Below, one piece after another: positions 1-12,945 of a DNA stretch of 64,000 bases. The stretch's first letter is position 1; each line of letters opens with the position of its first letter. Made by a program: the position numbers and the translations under genes. The stretch lies in the NCBI RefSeq assembly GCF_036320965.1, contig NC_092264.1, positions 20,729,883-20,793,882 of the forward strand. The letters run 5' to 3'. Origin of the DNA: Panulirus ornatus (Eukaryota > Arthropoda > Malacostraca > Decapoda > Palinuridae). Below the pieces are notes generated by a model. The model was not told the origin of the DNA and did no database searches. It worked only from the letters and a program-made list of their open reading frames with translations.

Positions 1-19
1 CACACACACACATATATAT
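1..19. repeat. (CA)n/(TA)n microsatellite at window edge
   Basis: A short CA then TA run abuts the 5' break of LINE copy A, so that copy begins exactly at a microsatellite. Whether the copy continues beyond the window cannot be seen. Confidence 0.8.
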
Positions 20-20
20 G

Positions 21-1234
21 GTAGAGGATGTGTGGATCAGGTGTTTGCTTTGAAGAATGTATGTGAGAAATACTTAGAAAAGCAAATGGATTTGTATGTA
101 GCATTTATGGATCTGGAAAAGGCATATGATAGAGTTGACAGAGATGCTCTGTGGAAGGTATTAAGAATATATGGTGTGGGAGGCAAGTTGTTAGAAGCAG
201 TGAAAAGTTTTTATTGAGAATGTAAGGCATGTGTACGTGTAGGAAGAGAGGAAAGTGATTGGTTCTCAGTGAATGTAGGTTTGCAGCAGGGGTGTGTGAT
301 GTTTCCATGGTTGTTTAATTTGTTTATGGATGGGGTTGTTAGGGAGGTGAATGCAAGAGTTTAGGAAAGAGGGGCAAGCATGCAGTCTGTTGTGGATGAG
401 AGAGCTTGGGAAGTGTCAGTTGTTGTTCGCCGATGATACAGCGCTGTTGGCTGATTCATGTGAGAAACTGCAGAAGCTGGTGACTGAGTTTGGTAAAGTG
501 TGTGAAAGAAGAAAGTTGAGAGTAAATGTGAATAAGAGCAAGGTTATTAGGTACAGTGGGGTTGAGGGTCAAGTCAATTGGGAGGTAGGTTTGAATGGAG
601 AAAAACTGGAGGAAGTGAAGTGTTTTAGATATCTGGGAGTGGATTTGGCAGCAGATGGAATCATGGAAGCGGAAGTGAATCATAGGGTGGGGGAGGGGGC
701 AAATGTTCTGGGAGCCTTGAAGAATGTGTGGAAATCGAGAACATTATCTTGGAAAGCAAAAATGGGTATGTTTGAAGGAATAGTGGTTCCAACAATGTTG
801 TATGGTTGCGAGGCATGGGCTATGGATAGAGTTGTGCGCAGGAGGGTGGATGTGCTGGAAATGAGATGTTAGAGGACAATACGTGGTGTGAGGTGGTTTG
901 ATCGAGTAAGTAATAATAGGGTAAGAGAAATTTGTGGTAATAAAAAAGAGTGTGGTTGAGAGAGCAGAAGAGGGTGTTTTGAAATGGTTTGGTCACATGG
1001 AGAGAATGAGTGAGGAAAGATTGACCAAGAGGATATATGTGTCAGAGATGAAGGGAACGAAGAGAAGTGGGAGACCAAATTGGAGGAGGAAAGATGGAGT
1101 GAAAAAGATATTGAGTGATCGGGGCCTGAACATGCAGGAGGGTGAAAGGCATGCAAGGAATAGAGTGAACTGGAACGATGTGGTATACCGGGGTCGACGT
1201 GCTGTCAATGGATTGAACCAGGGCATGTGAAGTG
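21..1234 (+). mobile_element. LINE copy A: RT C-terminal half, decayed
   Basis: This copy carries the RT domain from the conserved GRGCVDQVF segment through the YDRVDRDALW, QGCVM and FADDTAL motifs to the GHMERM...GRP C-terminal block. It reads in three frames (32-217, 351-872, 934-1230). Breaks include a TGA at 215-217 where other copies have CGA, a TAG near 361, a 2-nt loss near 415, a TAG at 870-872 and an extra A near 945. It belongs to the MQSVV subfamily. Its 3' UTR is cut off near 1234, where copy B starts in the opposite orientation. Confidence 0.9.
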
Positions 1235-4027
1235 TGTCTGCTCTTATTCATTCCTGCTGCCACCCTGCCACACATGAAATAACAACCCCCTCCCCCGCAT
1301 GTGCGCGAGGTAGCACTAGGAAAAGACAACAAAGGCCACATTCGTTCATACTCAGTCTCTAGCTGTCATGTGTAATGCACCAAAACCACAGCTCCCTTTC
1401 CACATCTATGCCCCACAGAACTTTCCATGGTTTACCCCAGATGCTTTACATGCCCTAGTTCAATCCATTGACAGCAGGTCAACCCCAGTATACCACATCA
1501 CTCAAATTCACTCTTTTCCTTGCACGCCTTTCATCCTCCTGTATGTTCAGGCCCCGATCACTCAAAATTTTTTTCACTCCATCCCTTTATCTCCAATTTG
1601 GTCTCCCACTTCTCCTTGTTCCCTCCACCTCAGACACATATATCCTCTTTGTCAATCTTTCATCACTCATTCTCTCCATGTGACCAAATCATTTCAATAC
1701 ACCCTCTTCTGCTCTTGCAATAATACTCTTTGACTACTATACCTTCATATACCCATTTATGCCCTCTCAGATAACATTCTCACTTTCCACATGTTCTTCA
1801 GCACTCCCAGACCCCCATCCACCCTACAACTTACTTCCACTTCCATGGTTCCGATCCCAAGTATCTAAAACACCTCACTTCCTCCAATTTTCTCCATTCA
1901 AACTCACACCCCAACTAACCTTCCCTCAACCCTTCTAAACCTAATAATGTTGCTTTTATTCACATTTACTCTCAACTTCCTCCTTTCACACACTCTTCCA
2001 AACTCAGTCACTAACTTCTGCAGTTCATCACTCAAATCTGCCACTAATGCTGTATCATCAGCAAAAGAATAACTGACTCACTTCCCAGGCCCTCTCATCC
2101 CTCACTGACTGCATGCTCACCCCTCTCTCTAAGACTCTTGCATTTACCTCCCTCACCAACCCATCCATAAACAAACTGAGCCACCATGGTGACACAACAC
2201 CACTACCACAGACCAACCTTTACATGGAACCATTCCCTTTCCTCTCTTCCTAGTTAAACACATGCCTTAGACCCTTGATAAATACTCCTCCCATACCACA
2301 TATCTTTAAGATCCTCTGCAGGGAATCTCTATCAACCCTCTCCTATGCTTTTCCCAAATCTATAAATGCTACATACAAATTCATCTGTTTTTCTTAGTAC
2401 TTCTCACACATATCCTTTACATCAAACATCTACCATGTCTGAAGCCACACTGCACTTCCCCAATCTGATGCTCTGTATATGCTCCCATACATCTTACTAG
2501 ATGCACTCAACAAACTTATACCTCTGACGTCTGAACTCTCATCCTTATTCTGCCAACCCTCAGGAACCTCACTATGAGCCATACATACAATGAAAATCCT
2601 TACCAACCAGTCAACAACATGACCATTCCCTTTCTTAATAAATTCAACTTTAATACTATCCACTCCAGGCACCTTGCCACATTTCATCTTATGTAAGGAT
2701 TTCATCACCTCATCTCTCTTCACCAAAACCACTCCTTTTGACACTTTCACTTCGAATACAACCCAGACCCAAACATCCTACATCTGCCACCCTATCATCT
2801 AACATATTCAACAGTCCTTCAATATAATCACTCCATCTCCTACTCACTTTATCATTACCTGTTATCACTTCCCATTTTGCCCCCCTTCACCAATGTTCCC
2901 ATTTGTTCTGTTTTTTGCATTCTATCAACCACCTTCTTAAACACCTTTTTAATCTCCCTAAAGTTTACTGATAGTCGCTCACCCCAACTCTCACTTGCCC
3001 TCTTCTTCAAACTCTGCACCTTCCTCTTGACCTCTTTCTCTACATACCCTAATCGTTTGCACTGCTTCCCTGTAAGTACTGCCAAAGTGCATCTCTCTTC
3101 TCTTTCACCAGCAATTTCACTTCCTCATCCCACTACTTGCTACCCTTTCTCATCTGCCCATCTTCCATGTTTTACATGCCACATGCAAGCACTGCTTCCC
3201 TAAACACCTTCCATTCCTCATCCACTCCCCTTACTTCATTTGCTCTCACCTTTTGACATTCTATACTCAGTCTCTCCTGTTATTTCTTTACACAAGTCTC
3301 TTTTCCAAGCCCACTTTTCACTCTTTTCACTGACACTGTTTCTATTTTTCCAAAAACCTTTACAAATCCTCACTTCCAACTCCAAAAGATAGTGATCAGA
3401 CATCCCAACAGCTGTGCATCTCAGCACATTTACATCCAAATGTCTCTTTTACATGTCTATGAATCAATATGTAATCCAATAATGCCCACTGACCATCTCT
3501 CCTACGCATGTATATACATTTGAGTATATCCCTCATTTTAAAACAGATATTCACAGCCATCAGTCCTATTTCAGACACAATTCCACAAGCTGTTCACCAT
3601 TTCGATTCATAACACTGAATCACTTGGCCCCTTATGATACCCTCAACAGCCATATTACTCACCTTCACATTTATTTCACCCATCACTAATCCTAGCCTCT
3701 CACATCAAAACTGCTGATGCACTCACTCAGCTACTCCCTAAACACTTGCCTCTTATAATCTTTCTTCTCATGGCCAGGTGCATAAGCACTGTTCATCATC
3801 TATCTTTCACCATCCACTTTCATTTTACCTGCATCAATCTGGTATTTTCTTCCTTACAGTCTTTTACATACTTATACAACTCCTGCTTCAGAAAAAGTGC
3901 TACCCCTTCCTTTCTTCTTGTAACCTCACCATCCCTTGACTTCACTCCTAAGACATTTTCAAACTATTCTTTTCTTCACTTTCATCCCTGGGCTTTGTTC
4001 CACTTAAGAGCCAGAACATCCATGTAA
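1235..4027 (-). mobile_element. LINE copy B: nearly full-length, heavily decayed
   Basis: On the minus strand this copy runs from the 3' UTR (1235-1450) through RT to the endonuclease segment near 4027. Recognisable protein patches are at 2430-2750 (RT N-terminal region), 2855-3085 (linker with SWGERLSVNFRE) and 3236-3578 (endonuclease region with GMSDHYL). Its 5' end stops within the endonuclease codons for DVLAL, where copy C begins head to head. Many stops and frameshifts make it an old copy with no coding capacity. Confidence 0.8.
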
Positions 4028-6333
4028 TATATTTAGATACGGATTTTTGTTTGGGGAAAGGCACCTGGATGTTCTGGCTTTGAGCAAGACATAACTTTTG
4101 TGAAAAGGAACCTGGATGTTCTGGCTTTGAGCAAAATATAGTTTAAGGGGAATAATGAAAAGGGAACTTCTTAGAGGTAAAGTCAGGGGTTGGTGTAAGA
4201 GCAAAAACTAAAGATGGGATAGCCCTATTGCTAAAGCAAAAGTTGTAGTAATATGTGAAAGAGAGTAGGGAACTGAGCTCCAGGCTGATGTAGGTAAAAC
4301 TGAAAGTGAGTTGTGTGAGACTGTGGATTACTAGACCTTGGGCCATGTGGAGGAGGATGATCAGAGGCACTTGTTTTGGGGCCAGTTTGAGTGAGTGTGT
4401 CTACAGTTAAGCTGCAAGAGATCAGGTAATAGTGATGGGTGATTTAACTGCAAGAGTGAGTAATGTGGCACTTTAAAGTCTAAAAGGAGGGCAGATGTGA
4501 AAAGGAATGATGAAAAGCTTGTGGAATTATGTGGTGAACAAGAAATGGTGATTGGGAACACATGGTTTTTAAACGAGGAAATACACAAATATATGTGGGT
4601 GAGCAGGAAAGAGAGTAAGAGGGCATTAACTGGATTACAGAATAATCAACAGATGTGCAAAATAGAGACTCCTGGATGTGAATGTCTTCAGAAGGGCAAC
4701 TGGTAGGGCATCTGATCATTATTTGGTGGAGGTAAAGGTGAATATTTATAAGTATACTCGTATAAGAAATGATATGAGTGAGAAGAGGTTGAAAGAAAGA
4801 AAAGTGTAAGGGAATACAAGGAGAGATTGGGTGTGGAATGGCAAAAAAAAAAAAAAAAGAGTACACAAAGCATGGGAAGTGGGAGAGGAAACAGATATGT
4901 AGAGATGCAGTGCTGGCATGTGCACGGGGCATGTGTGGCATGCAGAAGGTGGGAAGTAGGCAGGTAAGTAAGGGAAATGAGTAGTGGAGATGAAACAAAG
5001 TTCCCAGTGAAAGAGAACTGTATGGGCAGTACTTACCATGAAGGAGTGCAAATGACTGGTAGATGTGCATGAGAAAGCAGCAGGAGGTCAAGAGGAAGGT
5101 TCAGGGTTGAAAAAGAGAGAAAATGAGAGATGGGGAGAGCAATTATCAGTAAACTTCAGAAGGAGTAAAATGATATATTGAAGAAGGTTAATAGTGTGTA
5201 AAAAACAAAAGAATGAATGGGAACATCAGTGGATGAGGCAAATAGGGAATTGGTAACTAGTAGTGATGAGAAAATGGGGAGGAGGCATGAGTATTCTGAA
5301 GGACTGTTGAATGCATCTGTTGATAGGGTGGCAGATGTTGGTTGTTTGGATGAAGGAGGTATGCAAATGTGGCAACTGTGGCAAAGTGACTGGAATAGAT
5401 GGCATTGTAGATGAATTCATTAAATGAAGAGGTGGCTGCACTGGAGATTAGTTAGTTAGGATTTATAATGAATGGATGGATCAAGCAAAGAACCTGACAA
5501 TTGGCAGAATGCATATACAGTGTCACTATATAAAGGCAAGGGGGTCAAAGGTGAGTGTTCACACTAAAGACTTACAAGTTTGAAGAGTTTTCCTGGTAAG
5601 TTGTATTGGAGAGTGATGATTGAGAGAGCAAAGGCATGTGCAGATCATCAGATTGGGGAAAACAACATGGTTTCAGGAGTGGTACAGGATGTGGATCAGG
5701 TGTTAACATTGCCATAAGTGAGTGAGAAATACTTACAGACACAGAAGGTTTTGCATTTGGCATTTATGGATTTGGAGAAAAAATACGAGAGAATTGATAT
5801 AGATCCTATGTGGAAGGTCTTATGAATATATGGTGTGGGAGGAAAGCAATCAGAAGTGAGAAGTTTTCAAGAGGAGTGTTTATGAGTAGGTTTATGAGTA
5901 GGGAAGAGAAAAGAGTGAGAGGTAACAGGTGAAGGTTGTTCTGCAGATGCGTGATGCCACCAGAGATATTTAATTTGTTTATGGATGGGGTGGTGAGGGA
6001 GGCAAATGCAAGTCTTGGAAAGAGGGGAAGTGCACAATGCAGAGGGTGAGGATGCCTGAAAAGTGAGTCAGTTGTTAGTTGCTGATGGCACAGCATGAGT
6101 GGCAGATTCAAGAGAGAAACTGCAGAGTTGGTGACTGAGTTTGGGAAAGTGTGTTAAAGAAGGAAGATGAGAGTAAATGTAAATAACTGTTAGGCTTATT
6201 AGGTTTAATGGGGCAGAAGGACAGGTTAGTTCTGGTGAGAGTTAGTAAGGAGAAAATTTGGAGGAAGTGAGGTGTTGTAAATACCTGAGAAAGAATATGC
6301 CAGTAAATGGAACTATGGAAACAAAAGTGAGTC
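4028..6333 (+). mobile_element. LINE copy C: endonuclease to RT, heavily decayed
   Basis: This copy is colinear with the family from the endonuclease start (about 4050) to the RT C-terminal region (about 6330). Patches are at 4497-4706 (endonuclease centre) and 5217-5414 (linker, GTSVDEANRELVTSSDE). A segment of about 46 bp encoding the start of the endonuclease is tandemly duplicated at about 4050-4140. The 3' end is missing; copy D follows in the opposite orientation. Confidence 0.75.
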
Positions 6334-6895
6334 CAATAGCTTTCCTCCTACACCAAATACTCATAAGACCTTCCACAAAGCATCTCTATCAACCTTACCA
6401 TTTGCTTTCTTCTGACCTATTAATGTCACTTACAAATTCTTTTGTTTCTCTAAGTATTTCTCACACATATTCTTTAAAGCAAACACCTGATCCACACATC
6501 CTCTACCACTCATAAAGCCACACTGTTCCTCCCCAATTTGATGCTCTGTACATGCCTTCACCCAATCAATCACTACTCTCCCATATAACTTACCAAGTAT
6601 ACTCAATAAACTTATGCCTCTGTAGTCTGAACATCTACCTTTGTCCACCTTGCCTTTACACAATGGCATTATATATGCATTCTGCCAATCCTCAGGTACC
6701 TCACCATGATCCATACACACATGGAAAATCCTAACTAACTAATTAACAACACAATCACCCTTTCCTTGAAAATTCAATTGCAATACCATCAACTTCAGCC
6801 ACCTTGCCAAGCTTCATCTTAAGTACACCTTTCACCACCTACTCTCTTCACCAAACCACTTTTCATGACTGTAACTTTGCATACCTCCCTCACCT
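6334..6895 (-). mobile_element. LINE copy D: internal RT fragment
   Basis: The open stretch 6430-6720 encodes HGEVPEDWQNA, YRGISLLSILGKLYGR and GRGCVDQVFALKN, which form the N-terminal RT region of the family. Both ends are missing. The segment stops near 6895 in the codons preceding the conserved GLDGIAVEF block. Confidence 0.8.
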
Positions 6896-7123
6896 AAACA
6901 ATAGTAATATTTCTATGATGAACTACAAAAGTACTGATGAGCAGGAAATGTATACTTTACACCAAATTCAATATAGATTGCTTATTGAATGTTGATTTGA
7001 ATGGTACGGACTGTACTTGTTGACATTCTGATCACTCAGGGCCATGATTGGTGCCCATTACCTCCTAACCAACCACCCTAATGACCATTAATGCTTTTCA
7101 TCCTTCTTTTGCTTGATTAAGAA
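6896..7123. other. Short unassigned spacer
   Basis: AT-rich sequence with no recognised coding or repeat signal. Its right edge contains attaagaat (7116-7124), one half of the target-site duplication of LINE copy E. Confidence 0.5.
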
Positions 7124-8850
7124 TTTTTTTTTGGCTTTGTCGCTGTCTCCTGCGTTTGCGAGGTCGCGCAAGGAAAACAGACGAAAGAAATGGCCAAACC
7201 CATCCCCAATACACAAGTATATACAAACACGTCCACACATACAAATATACATACCTATACATCTCAATGTACACATATATATACACACACAGATATATAC
7301 ATATATACACATGTACACAATTCATACTGTCTACCTTTATTTATTCCCATCGCCACCTCGCCACACATAGAATAACATCCCCCTCACCCCTCATGTGTGC
7401 GAGGTAGCACTAGGAAAAGACAACAAAGGCCCCATTCGTTCACACTCAGTCTCTAGCTGTCATGTAATAATGCCCAAAACCACAGCTCCCTTTCCACATC
7501 CAGGCCCCACAGAACTTTCCATGGATTACCCCAGACGCTTCACATGCCCTGATTCAATCCATTGACAGCATGTCGACCCCGGTATACCACATCGATCCAA
7601 TTCACTCTATTCCTTGCACACCTTTCACCCTCCTGCATGTTCAGGCCCCAACCACTTAAAATCTTTTTCACTCCATCTTTCCACCTCCAATTTGGTCTCC
7701 CACTTCTCCTCGTTCCCTCCACCTCCAACACATATATCCTCTTGGTCAATCTTTCCTCACTCATTCTCTCCATGTGCCCAAACCATTTAAAAACACCCTC
7801 TTCTGCTCTCTCAGCTACGCTCTTTTTATTTCCACACATCTCTCTTACCCTTACATTACTTACTCGATCAAACCACCTCACACCACATATTGTCCTCAAA
7901 CATCTAGTTTCCAGCACATTCACCCTCCTGCACACAACTCTATCCATAGCCCACGCCTCGGAACCATACAACATTGTTGGAACAACTATTCCTTCAAACA
8001 TACCTATTTTTGCTTTCTGAGATAATGTTCTCGACTTCCAAACATTCCTCAAGGCTCCCAGGATTTTCGCCCCCTCCCCCACCCTATGATTCACTTCCGC
8101 TTCCATGGTTCCATCCTCTGCCAGATCCACTCCCAGATATCTAAAACACTTTACTTCCTCCAGTTTTTCTCCATTCAAACTTACCTCCCAATTGACTTGA
8201 CCCTCAACCCAACTGTACCTAACAACCTTGCTCTTATTCACATTTACTCTTAACTTTCTTCTTTCACACACTTTACCATACTCAGTCACCAGCTTCTGCA
8301 GATTCTCACATGAATCAGCCACCAGCGCTGTATCATCAGCGAACAACAACTGACTCACTTCCCTAGCTCTCTCATCCACAACAGACTGCATACTTGCCCC
8401 TCTTTCCAAAACTCTTGCATTCACCTGCCTAACAACCCCATCCATAAACAAATTAAACAACCATGGAGACATCACACACCCCTGCCGCAAACCTACATTC
8501 ACTGAGAACCAATCACTTTCCTCTCTTCCTACACGTACACATGCTTACATCCTCAATAACAACTTTTCACTGCTTCTAACAACTTGCCTCCCACACCATA
8601 TATTCTTAGTACCTTCCACAGAGCATCTCTATCAACTCTATCATATGCCTTCTCCAGATCCATAAATGCTACATACAAATCCATTTGCTTTTCTAAGTAT
8701 TTCTCATATACATTCTTCAAAGCAAACACCTGATCCACACATCCTCTACCACTTCTGAAACCACACTGCTCTTCCCCAATCTGATGCTCTGTACATGCCT
8801 TCACCCTCTCAATCAATACCCTCCCATATAATTTACCAGGAATACTCAAC

Positions 8851-8854
<4 letters not shown>
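7124..8854 (-). mobile_element. LINE copy E, 3' part (host of nested copy F)
   Basis: This is the 3' portion of an older 5'-truncated copy. From its 3' end it has a short oligo(A) tail (T run 7124-7132 on the plus strand), the terminal GCGCTACCTCGC-type block, a CA/TA microsatellite, the long-form 3' UTR (including the segment 7256-7512 that is absent from young copies) and the RT coding region. It breaks off at 8854 inside the codons for SLLSIP and resumes at 11115. The interruption is copy F. Confidence 0.92.
7540..8850 (-). pseudogene. RT of LINE copy E, frameshifted
   Basis: 320 codons are open from 8502 to 7540 and include LFADDTALVAD (catalytic aspartates of RT motif C), the GHMERM block and the GRPNWRWKDGVKK C-terminus. 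A 1-nt loss near 8543 throws the upstream part (8850-8553, with AFMDLEKAYDRV and GRGCVDQVF) into another frame. The reading continues in the displaced part at 11115-11630. It is of the MQSVV type and not functional. Confidence 0.9.
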
Positions 8855-8886
<32 letters not shown>

Positions 8887-11103
8887 CTTTGTCGCTGTCT
8901 CCCGCGTTTGCGAGGTAGCGCAAGGAAACAGACGAAAGAAATGGCCCAACCCCCCCCCCCCATACACATGTACATACACACGTCCACACACGCAAATATA
9001 CATACCTACACAGCTTTCCATGGTTTACCCCAGACGCTTCACATGCCTTGCTTCAATCCACTGACAGCACGTCAACCCCTGTATACCACATGACTCCAAT
9101 TCACTCTATTTCTTGCCCTCCTTTCACCCTCCTGCATGTTCAGGCCCCGATCACACAAAATCTTTTTCACTCCATCTTTCCACCTCCAATTTGGTCTCCC
9201 TCTTCTCCTCGTTCCCTCCACCTCCGACACATATATCCTCTTGGTCAATCTCTCCTCACTCATTCTCTCCATGTGCCCAAACCATTTCAAAACACCCTCT
9301 TCTGCTCTCTCAACCACGCTCTTTTTATTTCCACACATCTCTCTTACCCTTACGTTACTTACTCGATCAAACCACCTCACACCACACATTGTCCTCAAAC
9401 ATCTCATTTCCAGCACATCCATCCTCCTGCGCACATCTCTATCCATAGCCCACGCCTCGCAACCATACAACATTGTTGGAACCACTATTCCCTCAAACAT
9501 ACCCATTTTTGCTTTCCGAGATAATGTTCTCGACTTCCACACATTTTTCAAGGCTCCCAAAATTTTCGCCCCCTCCCCCACCCTATGATCCACTTCCGCT
9601 TCCATGGTTCCATCCGCTGACAGATCCACTCCCAGATATCTAAAACACTTCACTTCCTCCAGTTTTTCTCCATTCAAACTCACCTCCCAATTGACTTGAC
9701 CCTCACCCCTACTGTACCTAATAACCTTGCTCTTATTCACATTTACTCTCAACTTTCTTCTTCCACACACTTTACCAAACTCAGTCACCAGCTTCTGCAG
9801 TTTCTCACATGAATCAGCCACCAGCGCTGTATCATCAGCGAACAACAACTGACTCACTTCCCAAGCTCTCTCATCCCCAACAGACTTCATACTTGCCCCT
9901 CTTTCCAGGACTCTTGCATTTACCTCCCTTACAACCCCATCCATAAACAAATTAAACAACCATGGAGACATCACACACCCCTGCCGCAAACCTACATTCA
10001 CTGAGAACCAATCACTTTCCTCTCTTCCTACACGTACACATGCCTTACATCCTCGATAAAAACTTTTCACTGCTTCTAACAACTTGCCTCCCACACCATA
10101 TATTCTTAATACCTTCCACAGAGCATCTCTATCAACTCTATCATATGCCTTCTCCAGATCCATAAATGCTACATACAAATCCATTTGCTTTTCTAAGTAT
10201 TTCTCACATACATTCTTCAAAGCAAACACCTGATCCACACATCCTCTACCACTTCTGAAACCGCACTGCTCTTCCCCAATCTGATGCTCTGTACATGCCT
10301 TCACCCTCTCAATCAATACCCTCCCATATAATTTACCAGGAATACTCAACAAACTTATACCTCTGTAATTTGAGCACTCACTCTTATCCCCTTTGCCTTT
10401 GTACAATGGCACTATGCACGCATTCCGCCAATCCTCAGGCACCTCACCATGAGTCATACATACATTAAATAACCTTACCAACCAGTCAACAATACAGTCA
10501 CCCCCTTTCTTAATAAATTCCACTGCAATACCATCCAAACCTGCTGCCTTGCCGGCTTTCATCTTCCGCAAAGCTTTTACTACCTCTTCTCTGTTTACCA
10601 AATCATTTTCCCTAACCCTCTCACTTTGCACACCACCTCGACCAAAACACCCTATATCTGCCACTCTGTCATCAGACACATTCAACAAACCTTCAAAATA
10701 CTCATTCCATCTCCTTCTCACATCACCGCTACTTGTTATCACCTCCCCATTTACGCCCTTCACTGAAGTTCCCATTTGCTCCCTTGTCTTACGCACCCTA
10801 TTTACCTCCTTCCAGAACATCTTTTTATTCTCCCTAAAATTTACTGATAGTCTCTCACCCCAACTCTCATTTGCCCTTTTTTTCACCTCTTGCACCTTTC
10901 TCTTGACCTCCTGTCTCTTTCTTTTATACTTCTCCCACTCAATTGCATTTTTTCCCTGCAAAAATCGTCCAAATGCCTCTCTCTTCTCTTTCACTAATAC
11001 TCTTACTTCTTCATCCCACCACTCACTACCCTTTCTAAACAGCCCACCTCCCACTCTTCTCATGCCACAAGCATCTTTTGCGCAATCCATCACTGATTCC
11101 CTA
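8855..11103 (-). mobile_element. LINE copy F: young, 5'-truncated, nested in copy E
   Basis: A 2.25-kb copy inserted within copy E. It is flanked by a perfect 11-bp repeat ACTCAACAAAC at 8844-8854 and 11104-11114. On the plus strand it begins with 29 T (8855-8883, the poly(A) tail), then the terminal block and the short-form 3' UTR. It ends with a 5' truncation in the linker codons just before VMDCAKDACG. Poly(A) tail, target-site duplication and 5' truncation together are the signature of target-primed reverse transcription. Confidence 0.95.
9072..11103 (-). CDS. LINE ORF fragment of copy F: linker + RT + C-terminal domain
   Basis: About 677 uninterrupted codons reach the 5' truncation point, so no native start codon is present; 11088-11090 is merely the first ATG. 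In order it holds the basic linker (KRKRQEVKRKVQEVKKR), the thumb-proximal GLDGIAVEF, RT motif A (AFMDLEKAYD), motif B (RQGCVMSP), motif C (FADD) and the C-terminal GHMERM/GRP block. The endonuclease is absent through truncation. It is nearly colinear with copy K and of the MKSVG type, so recent. It is unlikely to be expressed from its own promoter, because the 5' UTR is missing. Confidence 0.9.
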
Positions 11104-11114
11104 ACTCAACAAAC

Positions 11115-11630
11115 TTATACCTCTGTAATTTGAGCACTCACTCTTATCCCCTTTGCCTTTGTACAATGGCACTATGCAAGCATTCCGCCAATCCTCAGGC
11201 ACCTCACCATGAGTCATACATACATTAAAGAACCTTACCAACCAGTCAACAATACAGTCACCCCCTTTTTAATAAATCCCACTGCAATACCATCCAAACC
11301 TGCTGCCTTGCTGGCTTTCATCTTCCGCAAAGCTTTTACCACCTCTTCTCTGTTTACCAAATCATTTTCCCTAACCCTCTCACTTTGCACACCACCTCGA
11401 CCAAAACACCCTATATCTGCCACTCTATCATCAAACACATTCAACAAACCTTCAAAATACTCACTCCATCTCCTTCTCACATCACCACTACTTGTTATCA
11501 CCTCCCCATTAGCCCCCTTCACTGAAGTTCCCATTTGCTCCCTTGTCTTACGCACTTTATTTACTTCCTCCCAAAACATCTTTTTATTCTCCCTAAAATT
11601 TAATGATACTCTCTCACCCCAACTCTCATT
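11115..11630 (-). mobile_element. LINE copy E, 5' part
   Basis: This is the continuation of copy E beyond the nested insertion: RT N-terminal region and linker down to the NESWGERVS codons. A 1-nt shift in the C run near 11275 breaks the frame. The segment ends at a 5' truncation next to attaagaat (11628-11636), which also occurs beside the 3' tail (7116-7124). Confidence 0.9.
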
Positions 11631-11636
11631 AAGAAT

Positions 11637-12945
11637 ATTTCCCAAATACAGCCACTACCTCCTCCATATCCAAAGTTTCCCTTATTCTGACAAAGCAGCA
11701 AACTGACAGCAAATTAGTTCTGTTTACATAACTAAGTTCACTATTGTTCAAGTAATAGCAAGTGGCCAGGAACAAACTGGTGAGAGAAATTAAAAAAAAA
11801 AAAAATACAATCTTAGCCTAGTTCTCAATACCAGATATACCCACAATAGAAATATGTAAGAACTGGACAGTCAAATGATTGCAAGTGCTGACACTGAAAA
11901 AGAGCTTGGTGTTATAATACACAGATCAGTAAGACATGGTCATCTGCAATCAACAGTATCAGGAAACCTTTTAAAGATACAAACAAGCCTAATACATCTT
12001 CCTCCATTAGACACTCACTCCTGGATCACTGTGTCCAAGCCTGTGCACCACAGAATCAGTAAGATATGAACAATATTGAAAATGTACTGATATGAATGAC
12101 AAAAATAACAGGTGAGCTTTAGAATGATGCATACGAAGGTTAAATAAATGGTGAACAGTGATAGAGTGAGCAAAGAGCGATGTGTCCAAGGCAGCACAGA
12201 TCATGTGTGGACTTGAAGGTCCAAATCCGGACGATTTGTTTATCATCCATACAAGTCCAAATAGATTGCACGCTCAAACAAACATCTGAAAAGACTTCTT
12301 CACTCAGCAAACTGTTAATGAATGAAAGAAGTTTGCTTGAGAGGCTGTAACAATAACCAATGATGGAATAAATGAAAGAAATGAATCATCAAAAGTTACT
12401 GAGATGGCCTTCAAATGAGGCAATGTAGGTTTAAACCCCCAGCAGTCTTGTACCAACCTACCCGACAAGATAGTAAGAGAGTATCGTTAAGCAAAATAAT
12501 ATGTAAAATCAATAATAATACAAAAGTAATATAGTAATATTAAGCTAAACTATCCTTAAATCAGACAAAATGCTTCTTATTATGATTTACCACTCATATC
12601 ACTTTCACTACACAGTAACATATCATCACATCATAATCAATCATATCTCAAAGTTAGTTTGATTAAGGCCCAAACTGGAATGATGCAAGGTCATTTTTGT
12701 GGCGTAGTTGTGCAGATCAGGTGAAGGACCTTCATTATTAGTGGCCACTTACCCCAATCAATGGTCACTGTGCTTGTCTCACACTGACTATTTATCACTA
12801 ATAAAAAAAGAAGAGTTTAGGTCTATACATTGCAGTTATGATATCTTTTATGAATATATAAATAGCTATAGACGTGATAAATGTTTACAATGTAGTGACA
12901 AGTGAATATAAGAACGTAGTGTAGTAAGGTTGGTATTATTCTCAC
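11637..12945. other. Single-copy-looking intronic/flanking DNA with a possible CR1/L2-like relic
   Basis: This AT-rich stretch lies downstream of the kinase exon's donor, so it is probably intron 1 of that gene (minus strand). On the plus strand, 11880-12480 carries weak resemblance to the C-terminal part of a CR1/L2-type reverse transcriptase: EKELGVIIHRSV near 11895, and a KDFFTQQTVNE-like patch near 12290 followed by many stops. The match is fragmentary and may be chance. Confidence 0.35.
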
